Shown here: piece by piece, positions 31,168-39,946 of the stretch | Layout: the number at the start of each line of letters is the position of its first letter | How positions within the stretch are numbered: position 1 is the stretch's first letter | Origin: Speluncibacter jeojiensis | Lineage (GTDB): Bacteria; Actinomycetota; Actinomycetes; Mycobacteriales; Mycobacteriaceae | Length of the DNA: 64,000 nucleotides | NCBI RefSeq assembly: GCF_029589495.1 | Contig: NZ_JAAIVF010000003.1 | Coordinates: 248,001 to 312,000 of the forward strand | Direction of reading: 5' to 3' | The notes under the pieces: model-generated | What the model saw: the letters and a program-made list of their open reading frames with translations, nothing else | The model's database searches: none | What the model was told of the DNA's origin: nothing | Made by a program: the position numbers and the translations under genes

Positions 31168-31224
31168 CCGATCATGCCGAGCGTGTGCCCGACCGGCACG
31201 TGCGCCCGCGAGAACGGAGCCGTG

Positions 31225-31485
31225 ATGACCATTCAGTCCCGCCCTTCCTCCGACCCACGATCCCCCGGCGGGCCGGAATCCGACAAGGCCCAGGTCATCG
31301 CCGAGATCACCGCGGCGATCGAGAACGCCGGCACCAACGTCGCCGAGGTCGACATCGATCGGGTACTCGCCGAGGTGCACGAGTTGGCCGGCGGCAGCTG
31401 GGACACCGACGGGGTGTCCGGGGCCGACCTGGAGGCCGCCATCCGGCGCGCGGCGGTGACCACGGAGGCCGAGCACGACAGGTGA
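31225..31485 (+). CDS. Small acidic hypothetical protein, 86 residues
   Basis: ATG 31225 behind GGAG at 31216-31219. A disordered N-terminus (SRPSSDPRSPGGPES) is followed by two helices (VIAEITAAIENAGTNVAEVD and RVLAEVHELAGGSWD). No family recognised. A good SigF-like promoter precedes it, suggesting expression in stationary phase or stress. It converges with the aldolase operon. Confidence 0.55.
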   Translation: MTIQSRPSSDPRSPGGPESDKAQVIAEITAAIENAGTNVAEVDIDRVLAEVHELAGGSWDTDGVSGADLEAAIRRAAVTTEAEHDR

Positions 31486-31496
31486 CCGTCGGCTGC

Positions 31497-32387
31497 TCAT
31501 CGTTCGCACGCCGCGATCAGCCCCGCCAGCCGCGCAGCCTCGGCCGCGCCCAACGGCAGCAGCGGCCGGCGGGGGTCGCCCGCGTCGATGCCGATCGACC
31601 GCAAGCCCGACTTGACCGTGGTCGGCAGGCCCCGGCTGACGATCAGTTCCAGCAGCGGTTCCATCTGGGCGAAACATTCTGTCGCGCAAGCCGCGTCACC
31701 CGCAACGACGGCACGATGGAAGGCGACCACCCGGTGCGGGACCAGGCAGGCCGCGGCCGTGCACCACCCCGCGGCGCCGGCGTCGAACGCCTGCAGCGCC
31801 AACGGATTGCGCCCGTTGAAATACGGCAGCGACCCCTCACTCAGTTCGCGCAGCCGGCGCATCCGGCCGATGTCCCCCGACGACTCCTTGACCATGGTGA
31901 TGTTGGGGACCGCCGCGACCAAGCGCACCAGGAACTCGGGTGACATGTCGATGCCGGTGGTGGCGGGATTGTTGTAGGCCATCAGCGGGACGGTGACCGC
32001 GGCGGCGATGGCAGTGAAGTGCACCCGCACCTCCTCCTCCGTCAGCGGCCAGTACGAGACCGGCGTCGCCATCAACGCGGTGGCGCCGAGGCTCTCGGCG
32101 ACCCGGGCCCGCTCGACCGCCCCGGCCGTCGTCACGTCGGACACCCCCACGACCGTCGGCACCCGTGCCGCGACGTTGCGGATCGATTCGGTGGCGACCA
32201 TGACCCATTCGTCGTGGTCGAGGTAGGCGCTCTCGCCGGTGCTGCCCAGCGGGGCGATGGCGTCGACGCCGGCGTCGATCATCCGGTCGATCAACTGGTG
32301 CAGCACCTCGACGTTCACGGTCGACGGGTCGTCGGGCACGAACGGCGTGACCGGATAGCCGACGATGCCGGTGATCGGCTCGGACAT
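31497..32387 (-). CDS. Dihydrodipicolinate synthase / N-acetylneuraminate lyase family aldolase
   Basis: 296 residues from ATG 32387. Class I aldolase of the DapA superfamily with PLGSTGESAYL (pyruvate carboxylate site), the catalytic tyrosine in VPLMAYNNPATTG and the Schiff-base lysine in ITMVKESSGD. A second, true dapA is at 53715, so this paralogue likely cleaves or forms a 2-keto acid in a catabolic route. Its start overlaps the class II aldolase stop (ATGA), giving a coupled pair that must act on related substrates; the pathway is not identifiable. Confidence 0.85.
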   Translation of the reverse strand: MSEPITGIVGYPVTPFVPDDPSTVNVEVLHQLIDRMIDAGVDAIAPLGSTGESAYLDHDEWVMVATESIRNVAARVPTVVGVSDVTTAGAVERARVAESLGATALMATPVSYWPLTEEEVRVHFTAIAAAVTVPLMAYNNPATTGIDMSPEFLVRLVAAVPNITMVKESSGDIGRMRRLRELSEGSLPYFNGRNPLALQAFDAGAAGWCTAAACLVPHRVVAFHRAVVAGDAACATECFAQMEPLLELIVSRGLPTTVKSGLRSIGIDAGDPRRPLLPLGAAEAARLAGLIAACER

Positions 32388-33190
32388 CAGGGTGCCGGTG
32401 TGATCGCGTCCGGGTGCCGGCGCAGGGCCCGGCGCGCGTAGTAGGCGAAGTTGGCCTCGCTGCGCCGGGGCACGAGCGTCCAGCCGTGCGCCTCCTGCGC
32501 CAGTTTCGGTGGGAGCGGTCGGATCTCGCCGGCGGACATCGCGAGCAACTGCAGTTGTGCGGCCCGTTCGATCAGGTGGCCCAGCGAGCACGCCTCCTCG
32601 ACGGTGGCGCCGACGACGAGTTGCCCGTGGTGCGCGAGCAGGATCGCGCGCTTGTCGCCGAGTGCGGCACTGATGATCTCGCCCTCCTCGTTGCCGACGG
32701 GCACACCCGGCCAGTCGGGCAGGAAGGCGCAGTCCTCGTAGAGCGGGGTGGTGTCCATCTGTGAGACCTGCAGCGGCACCTCGAGCATCGACAGCGCGGC
32801 GGCGTGCAACGGGTGGGTGTGCACGATGCAGTTCACGTCGGGCCGGGCCCGGTAGATCCAGCTGTGGAAGCGGTTGGCGGGGTTCGCCATGGCAGGACCG
32901 TTCCCGCCGCTCTCGAGCACCGTCAAATCTTCGTCGACGAGCAGCAGGTTGTCCTCGGTGATCTCATCGAAGCCCAGGCCGAGCCGCTGGGTCAGGAAGG
33001 TGCCGGGGCTCTCGCCGCGCGCCGAGATCTGCCCGGCCAGCCCCGCGTCGTGGCCCGCGTCGAACAGCGAGCGGCAGGTCAGCGCGATCTTCTGCCGGGT
33101 CGTCCATTCCCCCCGCTCGACCCGCGTGTCCATCGATCTGCGGGCGGTGTCCATAAGTTCGCTCTTGCCGAGGTTCATCGTGGTCGCCAT
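32387..33190 (-). CDS. Class II aldolase/adducin family protein
   Basis: 267 residues; ATG 33190 is chosen for its GGGAGG site five bases upstream. Zinc-ligand histidines are seen in IVHTHPLHAAAL and in LLAHHGQLVVGAT; the N-terminal region RSLFDAGHDAGLAGQISARG fits the fold. Family enzymes cleave sugar phosphates or decarboxylate/hydrolyse related keto compounds using a divalent metal. It is the first gene of a two-gene operon with the DapA-family aldolase. Confidence 0.85.
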   Translation of the reverse strand: MATTMNLGKSELMDTARRSMDTRVERGEWTTRQKIALTCRSLFDAGHDAGLAGQISARGESPGTFLTQRLGLGFDEITEDNLLLVDEDLTVLESGGNGPAMANPANRFHSWIYRARPDVNCIVHTHPLHAAALSMLEVPLQVSQMDTTPLYEDCAFLPDWPGVPVGNEEGEIISAALGDKRAILLAHHGQLVVGATVEEACSLGHLIERAAQLQLLAMSAGEIRPLPPKLAQEAHGWTLVPRRSEANFAYYARRALRRHPDAITPAP

Positions 33191-33274
33191 GGTGGCCTCC
33201 CGTTCCACACGTCCTTCTCCACCGTAGGACGCCGGTCAACCGCGAGGCCCGCAGCAACCGGGGCCCGGCGCCTC

Positions 33275-34792
33275 CTAGCCGGCCACCGCCTCCTGCGCGG
33301 CGGCCCGCACGCGTTCCCGGTCGGCCGCGACCAGCCCGATGCGGGTGCGCCGGTCCAGCACGTCGTCGGCGTCCAGCGCGCCCTCGTGGGTGACGGCGAA
33401 CGCGAACTCGGCGCGGGTGACGTCAATGCCCGCGGCGACCGGCGTGCGGTCGGCGCGGGCGATCGCCGCCGCCTCCGATCCGTACCGGCCGAACAGCAGC
33501 GGCGAGACCCCTTCGGAAGGCGCGGCGGCGGCCCCGACCACCGGCAACCGACGGGTGCGGCACCGCCCCGCGGGCAGGTTCGCCGACGCGACTGCCGCAT
33601 CCACGGCGTCCTCGGCCATGGCGCGGTAGGTGGTCAGCTTGCCGCCGACGACGCTGATCAGCCCGCTGTCGCCGCGGATCACCGCGTGGCTGCGGGACAG
33701 GTCGGCGCTGTCGCCGTCGCCGGTGTCGAGCAGCGGTCGCAGCCCGGCGAACCGACCGACGACGTCGTCGCGGGTCAGCGGGGTGCCGAGGGCGCGGTTG
33801 ACGGTGTCGAGCAGGAAGTCGACCTCCCCGTCGGTCGGTGCCGGGACGTCGGGGATCGGCCCGGGCGCCTCCTCGTCGGTCAGGCCGAGGTAGACGCGGC
33901 CGTGCGGGGCGGGCAGCGCGAACACGAACCGGTTGGTGGTGCCGGGGATCGGCACGGTCAGCGAGGCGCGCAGGCCGCCGAAGCTGCGCGCGTCGAACAC
34001 CAGATGGGTGCCGCGGCTGGGCCGCAAGCGGATTCCGGGGTCGACCTGACCGGCCCACACGCCGGCCGCGCTGACGACCGCTCGTGCAGTCATGGTGAAC
34101 TCCTCACCGGTCAGCTCGTCGCGCAGCCGGGCGCCGGTGCCGATCACCTCGCTCGCACCGACCCGGGTGAGGATCTTCGCGCCGTGCGCGGCCGCGGTGC
34201 GGGCGATCGCGACGACCAGGCGCGCATCGTCGACCAGTTGCCCGTCCCACGCGACGAGCCCGCCGCGCAGGCCGGCGCGCCGCATCGTCGGCGCCAGCGC
34301 GACCGCCTCGGCGGCCGCGACGTGCCGTGAACGCGGGAGCACGCTCGCCCGGGTGCCCGCGCTGCAGCGCAGCGCGTCCCCGGCGAGGAAGCCGGTGCGC
34401 ACCAGCGCGCGTTCGAATCCCGACACGGTGGGCAGCAGCGGCACCACCTGCGGCAGCGCGCGCACCAGGTGCGGAGCGGTCCGGGTCATCAGGATGCCGC
34501 GTTCGACCGCGCTCTCGCGCGCGATGCCGACATTGCCGGTCGCCAGATAGCGCAAACCGCCGTGCGCGAGTTTGGAGCTCCACCGGCTGGTCCCGAACGC
34601 CAGGTCGTGGCGTTCGACGAGCGCCACCGACAGTCCCCGGGTGGCGGCGTCGAGCGCGACGCCCACGCCGGTGATGCCGCCGCCGATCACCAGCAGGTCG
34701 ACGGCGCGGCCGGACTCGGCCAGGTCGGCGAGCTCGCGGCCGCGCCGGGCCCGGTTGAGCGCGGACGGGTCGGCCGGGTGCAGGTCAGGCAT
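33275..34792 (-). CDS. glpD: Glycerol-3-phosphate dehydrogenase, FAD-dependent
   Basis: 505 residues from ATG 34792. Oxidises sn-glycerol-3-phosphate to dihydroxyacetone phosphate at the membrane, passing electrons to quinone. The FAD motif VIGGGITGVGVALDAATRGL is near residue 34; FGTSRWSSKLAHGGLRYL and IRGDSGLISVVGGKLTTYR are GlpD signatures. The C-terminal helical cap is present and full length. It overlaps the upstream tetR by eight bases. The order tetR-glpD divergent from a flavoprotein and lipid kinase matches Rv2249c-Rv2252 of M. tuberculosis (glpD1). Confidence 0.93.
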   Translation of the reverse strand: MPDLHPADPSALNRARRGRELADLAESGRAVDLLVIGGGITGVGVALDAATRGLSVALVERHDLAFGTSRWSSKLAHGGLRYLATGNVGIARESAVERGILMTRTAPHLVRALPQVVPLLPTVSGFERALVRTGFLAGDALRCSAGTRASVLPRSRHVAAAEAVALAPTMRRAGLRGGLVAWDGQLVDDARLVVAIARTAAAHGAKILTRVGASEVIGTGARLRDELTGEEFTMTARAVVSAAGVWAGQVDPGIRLRPSRGTHLVFDARSFGGLRASLTVPIPGTTNRFVFALPAPHGRVYLGLTDEEAPGPIPDVPAPTDGEVDFLLDTVNRALGTPLTRDDVVGRFAGLRPLLDTGDGDSADLSRSHAVIRGDSGLISVVGGKLTTYRAMAEDAVDAAVASANLPAGRCRTRRLPVVGAAAAPSEGVSPLLFGRYGSEAAAIARADRTPVAAGIDVTRAEFAFAVTHEGALDADDVLDRRTRIGLVAADRERVRAAAQEAVAG

Positions 34793-35450
34793 GGGCGTCG
34801 CCCTTCGTCATGTGGTCGTGGTCGGTGGCGCTGGGCCGCAGGTAGCCGTCGATCGCGAATCCGAGTTGCTCGTCGAGTGCGGGCCGGCCGAGCAGTTCGG
34901 CGATCATCGACGCCGACTGCACCGCGGACTGGCAGATCAGCAGCAGCATCGCGGCCATCTCGGTCGGCACCCCGGCGCGGATCGAACCGTCTGCCTGACC
35001 TGCCGTGATCCCCGTCGCCAGCAGTTCGATCAGCGCCCGCTGGCTGGTGCCGAGCCGGTCGCTGATGTAGGTCATCATGATCTCCGGATCGGTCCGGTAG
35101 ATCTTCTCGAACAGCGGGTGGCTGCGGATCAGCGCGCACGAACGCACCGCCGTCGCGACCAGCGCCGCGCGGGCCGGTCCGACACCGAGCACCGGCGTGG
35201 GCAGGTTCGCGCGGATCTCCCTGGTCAGCAGGTCGCCGACGACCGCGCGCATGTCGGGCCAGCGCCGGTACACCGTCGGCCGGCTCACCCCCGCCCGCCG
35301 CGCGACCTCGGCGAGGGTCGACCGGCGCACGCCGAAGTCCAGCACGCAGCCGCGCGCGGCGTCGAGGATCGCGTCGTCCACGCTCGACGGCTCGTCCGCA
35401 CCCCGATCCTCCACAGCCGAATCCTCCACACACTCGTTACAACTAGACAT
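34785..35450 (-). CDS. TetR family regulator of the glpD locus (Rv2250c-like)
   Basis: 221 residues from ATG 35450. DNA-binding domain: AILDAARGCVLDFGVRRSTL, then AEVARRAGVSRPTVYRRWPD, a classical TetR helix-turn-helix. The C-terminal domain begins REIRANLPTPVLGVG. Three TGTAAC/GTTACA half-sites occupy the 20-base gap and the flanking codons before the divergent flavoprotein gene, so it probably represses both operons. The ATG sits inside the operator region. Confidence 0.88.
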   Translation of the reverse strand: MSSCNECVEDSAVEDRGADEPSSVDDAILDAARGCVLDFGVRRSTLAEVARRAGVSRPTVYRRWPDMRAVVGDLLTREIRANLPTPVLGVGPARAALVATAVRSCALIRSHPLFEKIYRTDPEIMMTYISDRLGTSQRALIELLATGITAGQADGSIRAGVPTEMAAMLLLICQSAVQSASMIAELLGRPALDEQLGFAIDGYLRPSATDHDHMTKGDAHA

Positions 35451-35468
35451 CGTATGTAACACTGTAAC
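35436..35468. promoter_or_regulatory. Operator cluster of three TGTAAC half-sites between divergent starts
   Basis: GTTACA at 35436-35441, TGTAAC at 35455-35460 and TGTAAC at 35463-35468. The outer pair is an inverted repeat; the last two are a direct repeat eight bases apart. The start codons (35450 leftward, 35471 rightward) lie only 20 bases apart, so the promoters must overlap these sites and transcripts are probably leaderless. Confidence 0.6.
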
Positions 35469-35470
35469 GC

Positions 35471-37132
35471 ATGACCGACCGCGATGACACGGCCCGCGCC
35501 GACGCCGTTCCGATGCCGTTCCCCCAGTCACCCGACACCGCCGCCCCCGCAATGGCCTGGGACGCCTGGGGACTGCCCGAGCGACGCCAGGACCTCTCCG
35601 ACGCCCAGCGCGCGCTGCTGACCGCGGCACTCGGGGTCAGCGGCGATCTGCAGCCCGAGCGCGATGCCGCCGCGGTCACGCTCACCGAGTCCGCACTCAC
35701 CTCGGCCGCGTCGACGGCGCTCGCCGAGGCCGTCGGCGCCGACCACGTGCACACCGACCACGACCGTCGGCTGCGGCACAGCGGCGGCAAGAGCACCCCG
35801 GACCTGTTGCGCCGCAAGGACAGCGGACCACAGCAGGCTCCCGACGCGGTCGTCGAGCCGGCCGACCACGACCAGGTCGCCGCAGTCCTGACCGTGTGCG
35901 CCGCCCACCGCATCGCGGTCGTCCCATTCGGCGGCGGCACCTCCGTCGTCGGCGGTGTCGACCCCGAGCCCGGCGACCTCACCGCCGTCGTCACCCTCGA
36001 CCTGGGGCGGATGAACGCCCTGCTCGACCTCGACGTCGAATCCGGCACGGCGACCTTCGGCGCGGGCACCACCGGCCCGCAGGCCGAGCAGTTGCTCGCC
36101 GAGCACGGCCTCTCGCTCGGGCACTTCCCGCAGAGCTTCCAGTTCGCCACGCTCGGCGGGTTCGCCGCCACCCGCTCCTCCGGGCAGGCCTCCGCCGGCT
36201 ACGGCCGGTTCGACGACATGGTGCAGCGGTTCCGGGTGGTCACCCCCGCCGGCGAGCTCGCCCTCGGTCAGGCCCCCGCCTCGGCCGCCGGCCCCGACCT
36301 GCGCGAGCTGTTCATCGGCTCCGAGGGCGTGTTCGGCATCATCACCGAGGTGACCGTCCGGGTGCACCCGGAGCCGGAACACACCGTCTACCAGGCGTGG
36401 TCGTTCCCCGACTTCGCCGCCGGCGCGCACGCGCTGCGCACACTCGCGCAGTCGCCGGACAAGCCGACTGTCCTGCGCCTGTCGGACGAGGCCGAGACCG
36501 GCCTGAACCTGGCGCTGGCCTCCGACATCGGCGGCGCGGCGCCGACCGGCGGATGCCTGGCCATCACCACCTTCGAGGGCGACCGGGCCGGCGCGCAGGC
36601 CCGGGCCGGCCGTGCGGCGGCGCTGCTCACCGCGGCCGGCGGCACCGCGCTGGGCGAGCAGCCCACGCGGGCGTGGGAGCACGGGCGGTTCGACGCCCCC
36701 TATCTGCGCGACACGCTGCTGCGGGCCGGCGCGATCGCCGAGACGCTGGAGACGGCGACCACCTGGCAGAACCTCGCGCACCTGCGGCAGTCGGTGACCG
36801 CGGCGCTCACCGGGAACCTGACCGCCCAGGGCACGCCCGCGCTGGTGCTGTGCCACATCTCGCACACCTATCCGACCGGCGCATCGCTGTACTTCACGGT
36901 CGTGTGCGCACAGTCGGAAGACCCGCTGACGCAGTGGATGTCGGCCAAACGTGCCGCGGGTGACGCGATCGTCGCCGCGGGCGGCACCATCACCCACCAT
37001 CATGCGGTCGGCCGCGACCACCGGCCGTGGATGGCCGCCGAGGTCGGCGAACTCGGCGTCGCGGTGCTGCGCGCCGTCAAGAACACCGTCGACCCCGACG
37101 GAATCCTCAACCCGGGCAAGCTGATCCCGTGA
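35471..37132 (+). CDS. FAD-binding oxidase, alkyldihydroxyacetone-phosphate-synthase-like (Rv2251 type)
   Basis: 553 residues from ATG 35471 (a later start at residue 15 is possible). VAO/PCMH-type FAD domain with VVPFGGGTSVVGGV (~residue 155) and FATLGGFAATRSSGQASAGY, followed by a cap domain and the C-terminal HHHAVGRDHRPWM and KNTVDPDGILNPGKL. It resembles alkyl-DHAP synthase, which uses acyl-DHAP, consistent with glycerol-3-phosphate/DHAP metabolism next door. The kinase gene overlaps its stop. True ether-lipid activity in this organism is unproven. Confidence 0.88.
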   Translation: MTDRDDTARADAVPMPFPQSPDTAAPAMAWDAWGLPERRQDLSDAQRALLTAALGVSGDLQPERDAAAVTLTESALTSAASTALAEAVGADHVHTDHDRRLRHSGGKSTPDLLRRKDSGPQQAPDAVVEPADHDQVAAVLTVCAAHRIAVVPFGGGTSVVGGVDPEPGDLTAVVTLDLGRMNALLDLDVESGTATFGAGTTGPQAEQLLAEHGLSLGHFPQSFQFATLGGFAATRSSGQASAGYGRFDDMVQRFRVVTPAGELALGQAPASAAGPDLRELFIGSEGVFGIITEVTVRVHPEPEHTVYQAWSFPDFAAGAHALRTLAQSPDKPTVLRLSDEAETGLNLALASDIGGAAPTGGCLAITTFEGDRAGAQARAGRAAALLTAAGGTALGEQPTRAWEHGRFDAPYLRDTLLRAGAIAETLETATTWQNLAHLRQSVTAALTGNLTAQGTPALVLCHISHTYPTGASLYFTVVCAQSEDPLTQWMSAKRAAGDAIVAAGGTITHHHAVGRDHRPWMAAEVGELGVAVLRAVKNTVDPDGILNPGKLIP

Positions 37133-38049
37133 GCGGGACCGATCGGGCGCCGGTCGCCGACGTGACGGTGCTGACCAATCCGGCCGCCGGTCACGGCCTC
37201 GCGAAGGTGTACACGCGCCGCGCCGTCGAACGGCTGATCTCCCGCGGCCTGCGGGTGACCGTGGTGCAGGGCGAGAGCGCGCAGGAGTCGGCGGCGCTGG
37301 CCCGCGACGCGGTCGCCGCCGGCGCCGACGCGATCGTCGCGGCGGGCGGCGACGGACTGGTCTCCTTGGTGCTCAACGTGATCGCGCAGACCGGGACACC
37401 GCTGGCGATCCTGCCCAGCGGCACCGGCAACGACCACGCCCGGCTGTTCGGCATCCCCGTCGGCGATCCGGTCGCCGCGGCCGACATCATCATCGACGGC
37501 CCGGTCCGCTCGATCGACCTGGGCCGGGTCGGGCAGACCTGGTTCGGGACGGTGCTGGCCAGCGGATTCGACTCGCTGGTCACCGACCGCGCCAACCGGA
37601 TGCGCTGGCCCCGCGGGCCGATGCGCTACAACCTGGCGATGCTCGCGGAACTGGCGAACCTGAAGCCGCTGCCGTTTCGCATCGAACTCGACGACCGCAC
37701 AATCGAACTCGACGCCGCGCTCGTCGCGGTCGGCAACGGCTCCACCTACGGCGGCGGCATGCGGATCTGTCCCGACGCCGTCGTCGACGACGGGTTGCTC
37801 GACATCACGGTGGTCGCCGCGGGCGGACGGATGCGCCTGGTCCGGTTGTTCCCGACCGTCTACAAGGGCACGCACGTCCGACTGCCGGAGGTACAGACGT
37901 TCCGGTCGCGCACCGTACGGTTGTCGAACCCGGGCCTGACCGGATCGCCGATCACCGCCTATGCCGACGGCGAGCGCCTGGCGCCGCTGCCGGTCACCGT
38001 GGAGGTGGTGCCGGACGCGGCCCGGGTGATGGTCGCGCCGGGACACTGA
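37129..38049 (+). CDS. Diacylglycerol/lipid kinase (Rv2252-like)
   Basis: 306 residues from GTG 37129, overlapping the flavoprotein stop (GTGA). DAGK catalytic motifs: VTVLTNPAAGHG at the start, VAAGGDGLVSLVLN and ILPSGTGNDHARLFGIPVGD; the second domain contains AVGNGSTYGGGMRICPDAVV. It phosphorylates diacylglycerol or a related lipid with ATP at the cytosolic membrane face; the M. tuberculosis counterpart Rv2252 is a diacylglycerol kinase feeding phosphatidylinositol mannoside synthesis. Confidence 0.9.
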   Translation: MSGTDRAPVADVTVLTNPAAGHGLAKVYTRRAVERLISRGLRVTVVQGESAQESAALARDAVAAGADAIVAAGGDGLVSLVLNVIAQTGTPLAILPSGTGNDHARLFGIPVGDPVAAADIIIDGPVRSIDLGRVGQTWFGTVLASGFDSLVTDRANRMRWPRGPMRYNLAMLAELANLKPLPFRIELDDRTIELDAALVAVGNGSTYGGGMRICPDAVVDDGLLDITVVAAGGRMRLVRLFPTVYKGTHVRLPEVQTFRSRTVRLSNPGLTGSPITAYADGERLAPLPVTVEVVPDAARVMVAPGH

Positions 38050-38075
38050 ACGACGCGGGACACCGAACGGGCCGG

Positions 38076-38720
38076 TCAGCCGCGGGCGATCCGGTTCCAC
38101 AGCTGATGGGTCACCCCGCTCGCCGAGGCGACCGACTCGACCGTGAACCGCTCCTCGACACCGGCGAGCCCGTCCCACAGCGAGACACCGCGCCCCAGCG
38201 TGATCGGCACGACGGCCAAGTGCATGAAGTCGATCAGGTCGGCCTCGAGGAACTGGCGCACCGTCGTCGGGCCGCCGCCGATCCGCACGTCGCCGCCCTG
38301 CGCGGCCTCCTGGGCCAGGGCCAGCACCTCCTGTGCCGTGCCGTCGACGAACCGGAAGCTCGTCCCGTTGGCGAAGTCGAGCGTCGGGTGCGGATGGTGG
38401 GTCATCACGAACACCGGTGTTTCGAACGGCGGTTCGTCGCCCCACCAGCCGCGCCAGCCGCCGTCGGGCCATTCGCCGGTCTGCGGGCCGAACTTACGCC
38501 GGCCCATGATCTCGGCGCCGACCCCCTGACCCCACAGGGTGGTCAGTGCACGGTCGAGCGTGACGTCGGCGTCCGCCCGGTCGATGCCATGGATGACCCG
38601 CCCGTCGAAGCCCGCGAACAGACCCCGCGCATCGCCGATCGGGGCATCGAGCGTGACGTACTCGCCGGCCGCGTAGCCGTCGAGCGAGATGAACAGGTTG
38701 TGGACGCGGGTGCGGGACAT
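38076..38720 (-). CDS. Dihydrofolate reductase-like (RibD C-terminal domain) reductase
   Basis: 214 residues from ATG 38720. The family opening RVHNLFISLDGYAAG, the nucleotide-site GAEIMGRRKF and the C-terminal RIGGGPTTVRQFLEADLIDF, then LGRGVSLWDGL, define the RibD_C / YyaP-YwjB group. These are NADPH-dependent reductases of unknown substrate, not true DHFR. Nine bases separate it from the upstream deacetylase gene, so they are co-transcribed. Confidence 0.87.
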   Translation of the reverse strand: MSRTRVHNLFISLDGYAAGEYVTLDAPIGDARGLFAGFDGRVIHGIDRADADVTLDRALTTLWGQGVGAEIMGRRKFGPQTGEWPDGGWRGWWGDEPPFETPVFVMTHHPHPTLDFANGTSFRFVDGTAQEVLALAQEAAQGGDVRIGGGPTTVRQFLEADLIDFMHLAVVPITLGRGVSLWDGLAGVEERFTVESVASASGVTHQLWNRIARG

Positions 38721-38729
38721 CGGGTCTCC

Positions 38730-39461
38730 TCAGGCGAACTCGAACAGCTCGAAGCCGACCGCCGGGCCGTCGCCGATCCCCGGCTTCGGGGCGGTCGCCC
38801 ACGCGACCTGGTCACGGGCCTGCTGCTCGACCGGCTCGTCGCTGAGCGCCTCGAGGTAGCGGCGATGCTCCGCCAGCGAGGCGACCGCGCGGTCGACGTA
38901 CCCGGTCACGTCCACCCCGTGGGTGGCCTGCGGCGACACCACCGCGACGGCGCGCACGCCCGACCACGGCGCCAGTTCGGCGACCGCCAACTCCGGGAAG
39001 ATCCATTCGTTGGCCGCGTCGGCGACCGCGTCGAACACCGACCGGCCGAGCGCACGATGGTCGGCACTGTTCAGGCGCCCGCGCGCCCAGCTGTCGCGGT
39101 GGTTGAGGGTGACCACGAGTTCCGGCCGGTGCCGCCGGATCGCGCCGGCCAACGCGCGCCGCAGGTCCAGGCCCTCCTGCAGCCGGCCGTCCGGGAAGTC
39201 GAGGAACTCGACCGTCTGGACCCCGACGGCGGCCGCGGACCGGCGCTGTTCCTCCGCGCGGAGCGGTCCGGACAGGTGCGGCGCCAGCCCGGCGATGCCG
39301 GCCTCGCCGCGGGTCGCCAGCACGTAGGCGACGTCTTTGCCGGCGTCGGTCCACTTGGCGACCGCCGCGGCCATCCCGTACTCGGCGTCATCCGGGTGGG
39401 CCACGATCACCAGCACCCGCTGCCAGTCCTCGACCATCGGTTCCAGCGCTGCCTGCTCCAT
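38730..39461 (-). CDS. PIG-L / LmbE family N-acetylglucosaminyl deacetylase
   Basis: About 243 residues from ATG 39461 (GTG 39470 is an alternative). The metal-binding AHPDDAEYGM is near the N-terminus and the third ligand is in LNSADHRALG. The MshB/Mca/PIG-L fold deacetylates N-acetyl-glucosaminyl conjugates; in this lineage it may relate to mycothiol, but the short length and divergent mid-region do not identify MshB or Mca. Zinc-dependent, cytosolic. Confidence 0.87.
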   Translation of the reverse strand: MEQAALEPMVEDWQRVLVIVAHPDDAEYGMAAAVAKWTDAGKDVAYVLATRGEAGIAGLAPHLSGPLRAEEQRRSAAAVGVQTVEFLDFPDGRLQEGLDLRRALAGAIRRHRPELVVTLNHRDSWARGRLNSADHRALGRSVFDAVADAANEWIFPELAVAELAPWSGVRAVAVVSPQATHGVDVTGYVDRAVASLAEHRRYLEALSDEPVEQQARDQVAWATAPKPGIGDGPAVGFELFEFA

Positions 39462-39522
39462 GTCGCCCACTCTGCCGCCCGGCGGCGCACCCCGCGGTCA
39501 GGCGCGCCGCAACCGGCCGGAC

Positions 39523-39696
39523 TCACTTGGGGATCAGCGGCTGCCCCGGATTCTTGGTCACCGCCCGGTACAGCAGGTACCCACCGAACGCGAGGCCGCT
39601 GACCACCAGGATCCAGACCAAACCCTTGATCAGGATCCCGAGCACGACGAACGCCAGCCAGATCAGCGCCACCACGCCGAGAATCTTCCAGAACAT
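39523..39696 (-). CDS. Small membrane protein, 57 residues
   Basis: ATG 39696 preceded by GGAGACGGAG. The product MFWKILGVVALIWLAFVVLG continues with a second hydrophobic segment (GLVWILVVSGLAFGGYLLYR) and a short basic tail ending GQPLIPK. Two membrane helices with a lysine between them; resembles many actinobacterial 'hydrophobic' small proteins. Codon bias and the ribosome site support a real gene although it is very short. Confidence 0.7.
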   Translation of the reverse strand: MFWKILGVVALIWLAFVVLGILIKGLVWILVVSGLAFGGYLLYRAVTKNPGQPLIPK

Positions 39697-39946
39697 CTCC
39701 GTCTCCTCCGCTCCGCGTCACCGTCGGCGGCGCCGTGTGCCCGCCCGTCTGCGTGACTGCATCCAGGTTGCCATCGGCGACGCCGCAAAGCTCCTGCCCA
39801 GCGCCGATTTCAGGGAAAGATCAGGGTCATCCCCCAGTGCCCCGAAATCCGTACCGGCCGGTAGCGGACCCCACGGTCGGAGGTCACTGTGACGAGGGGA
39901 ATAGGCTCGTCGGGTATTCGCCGCAAGCCGTAGGAGCCCGCACCCC
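39697..39946. promoter_or_regulatory. Region upstream of bioY
   Basis: 250 bases with no gene. An 11-base palindrome GTCAC-T-GTGAC is at 39883-39893, about 54 bases before the bioY start, and could be a regulator site; it does not obviously match the BioQ consensus I know from corynebacteria. Confidence 0.35.
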
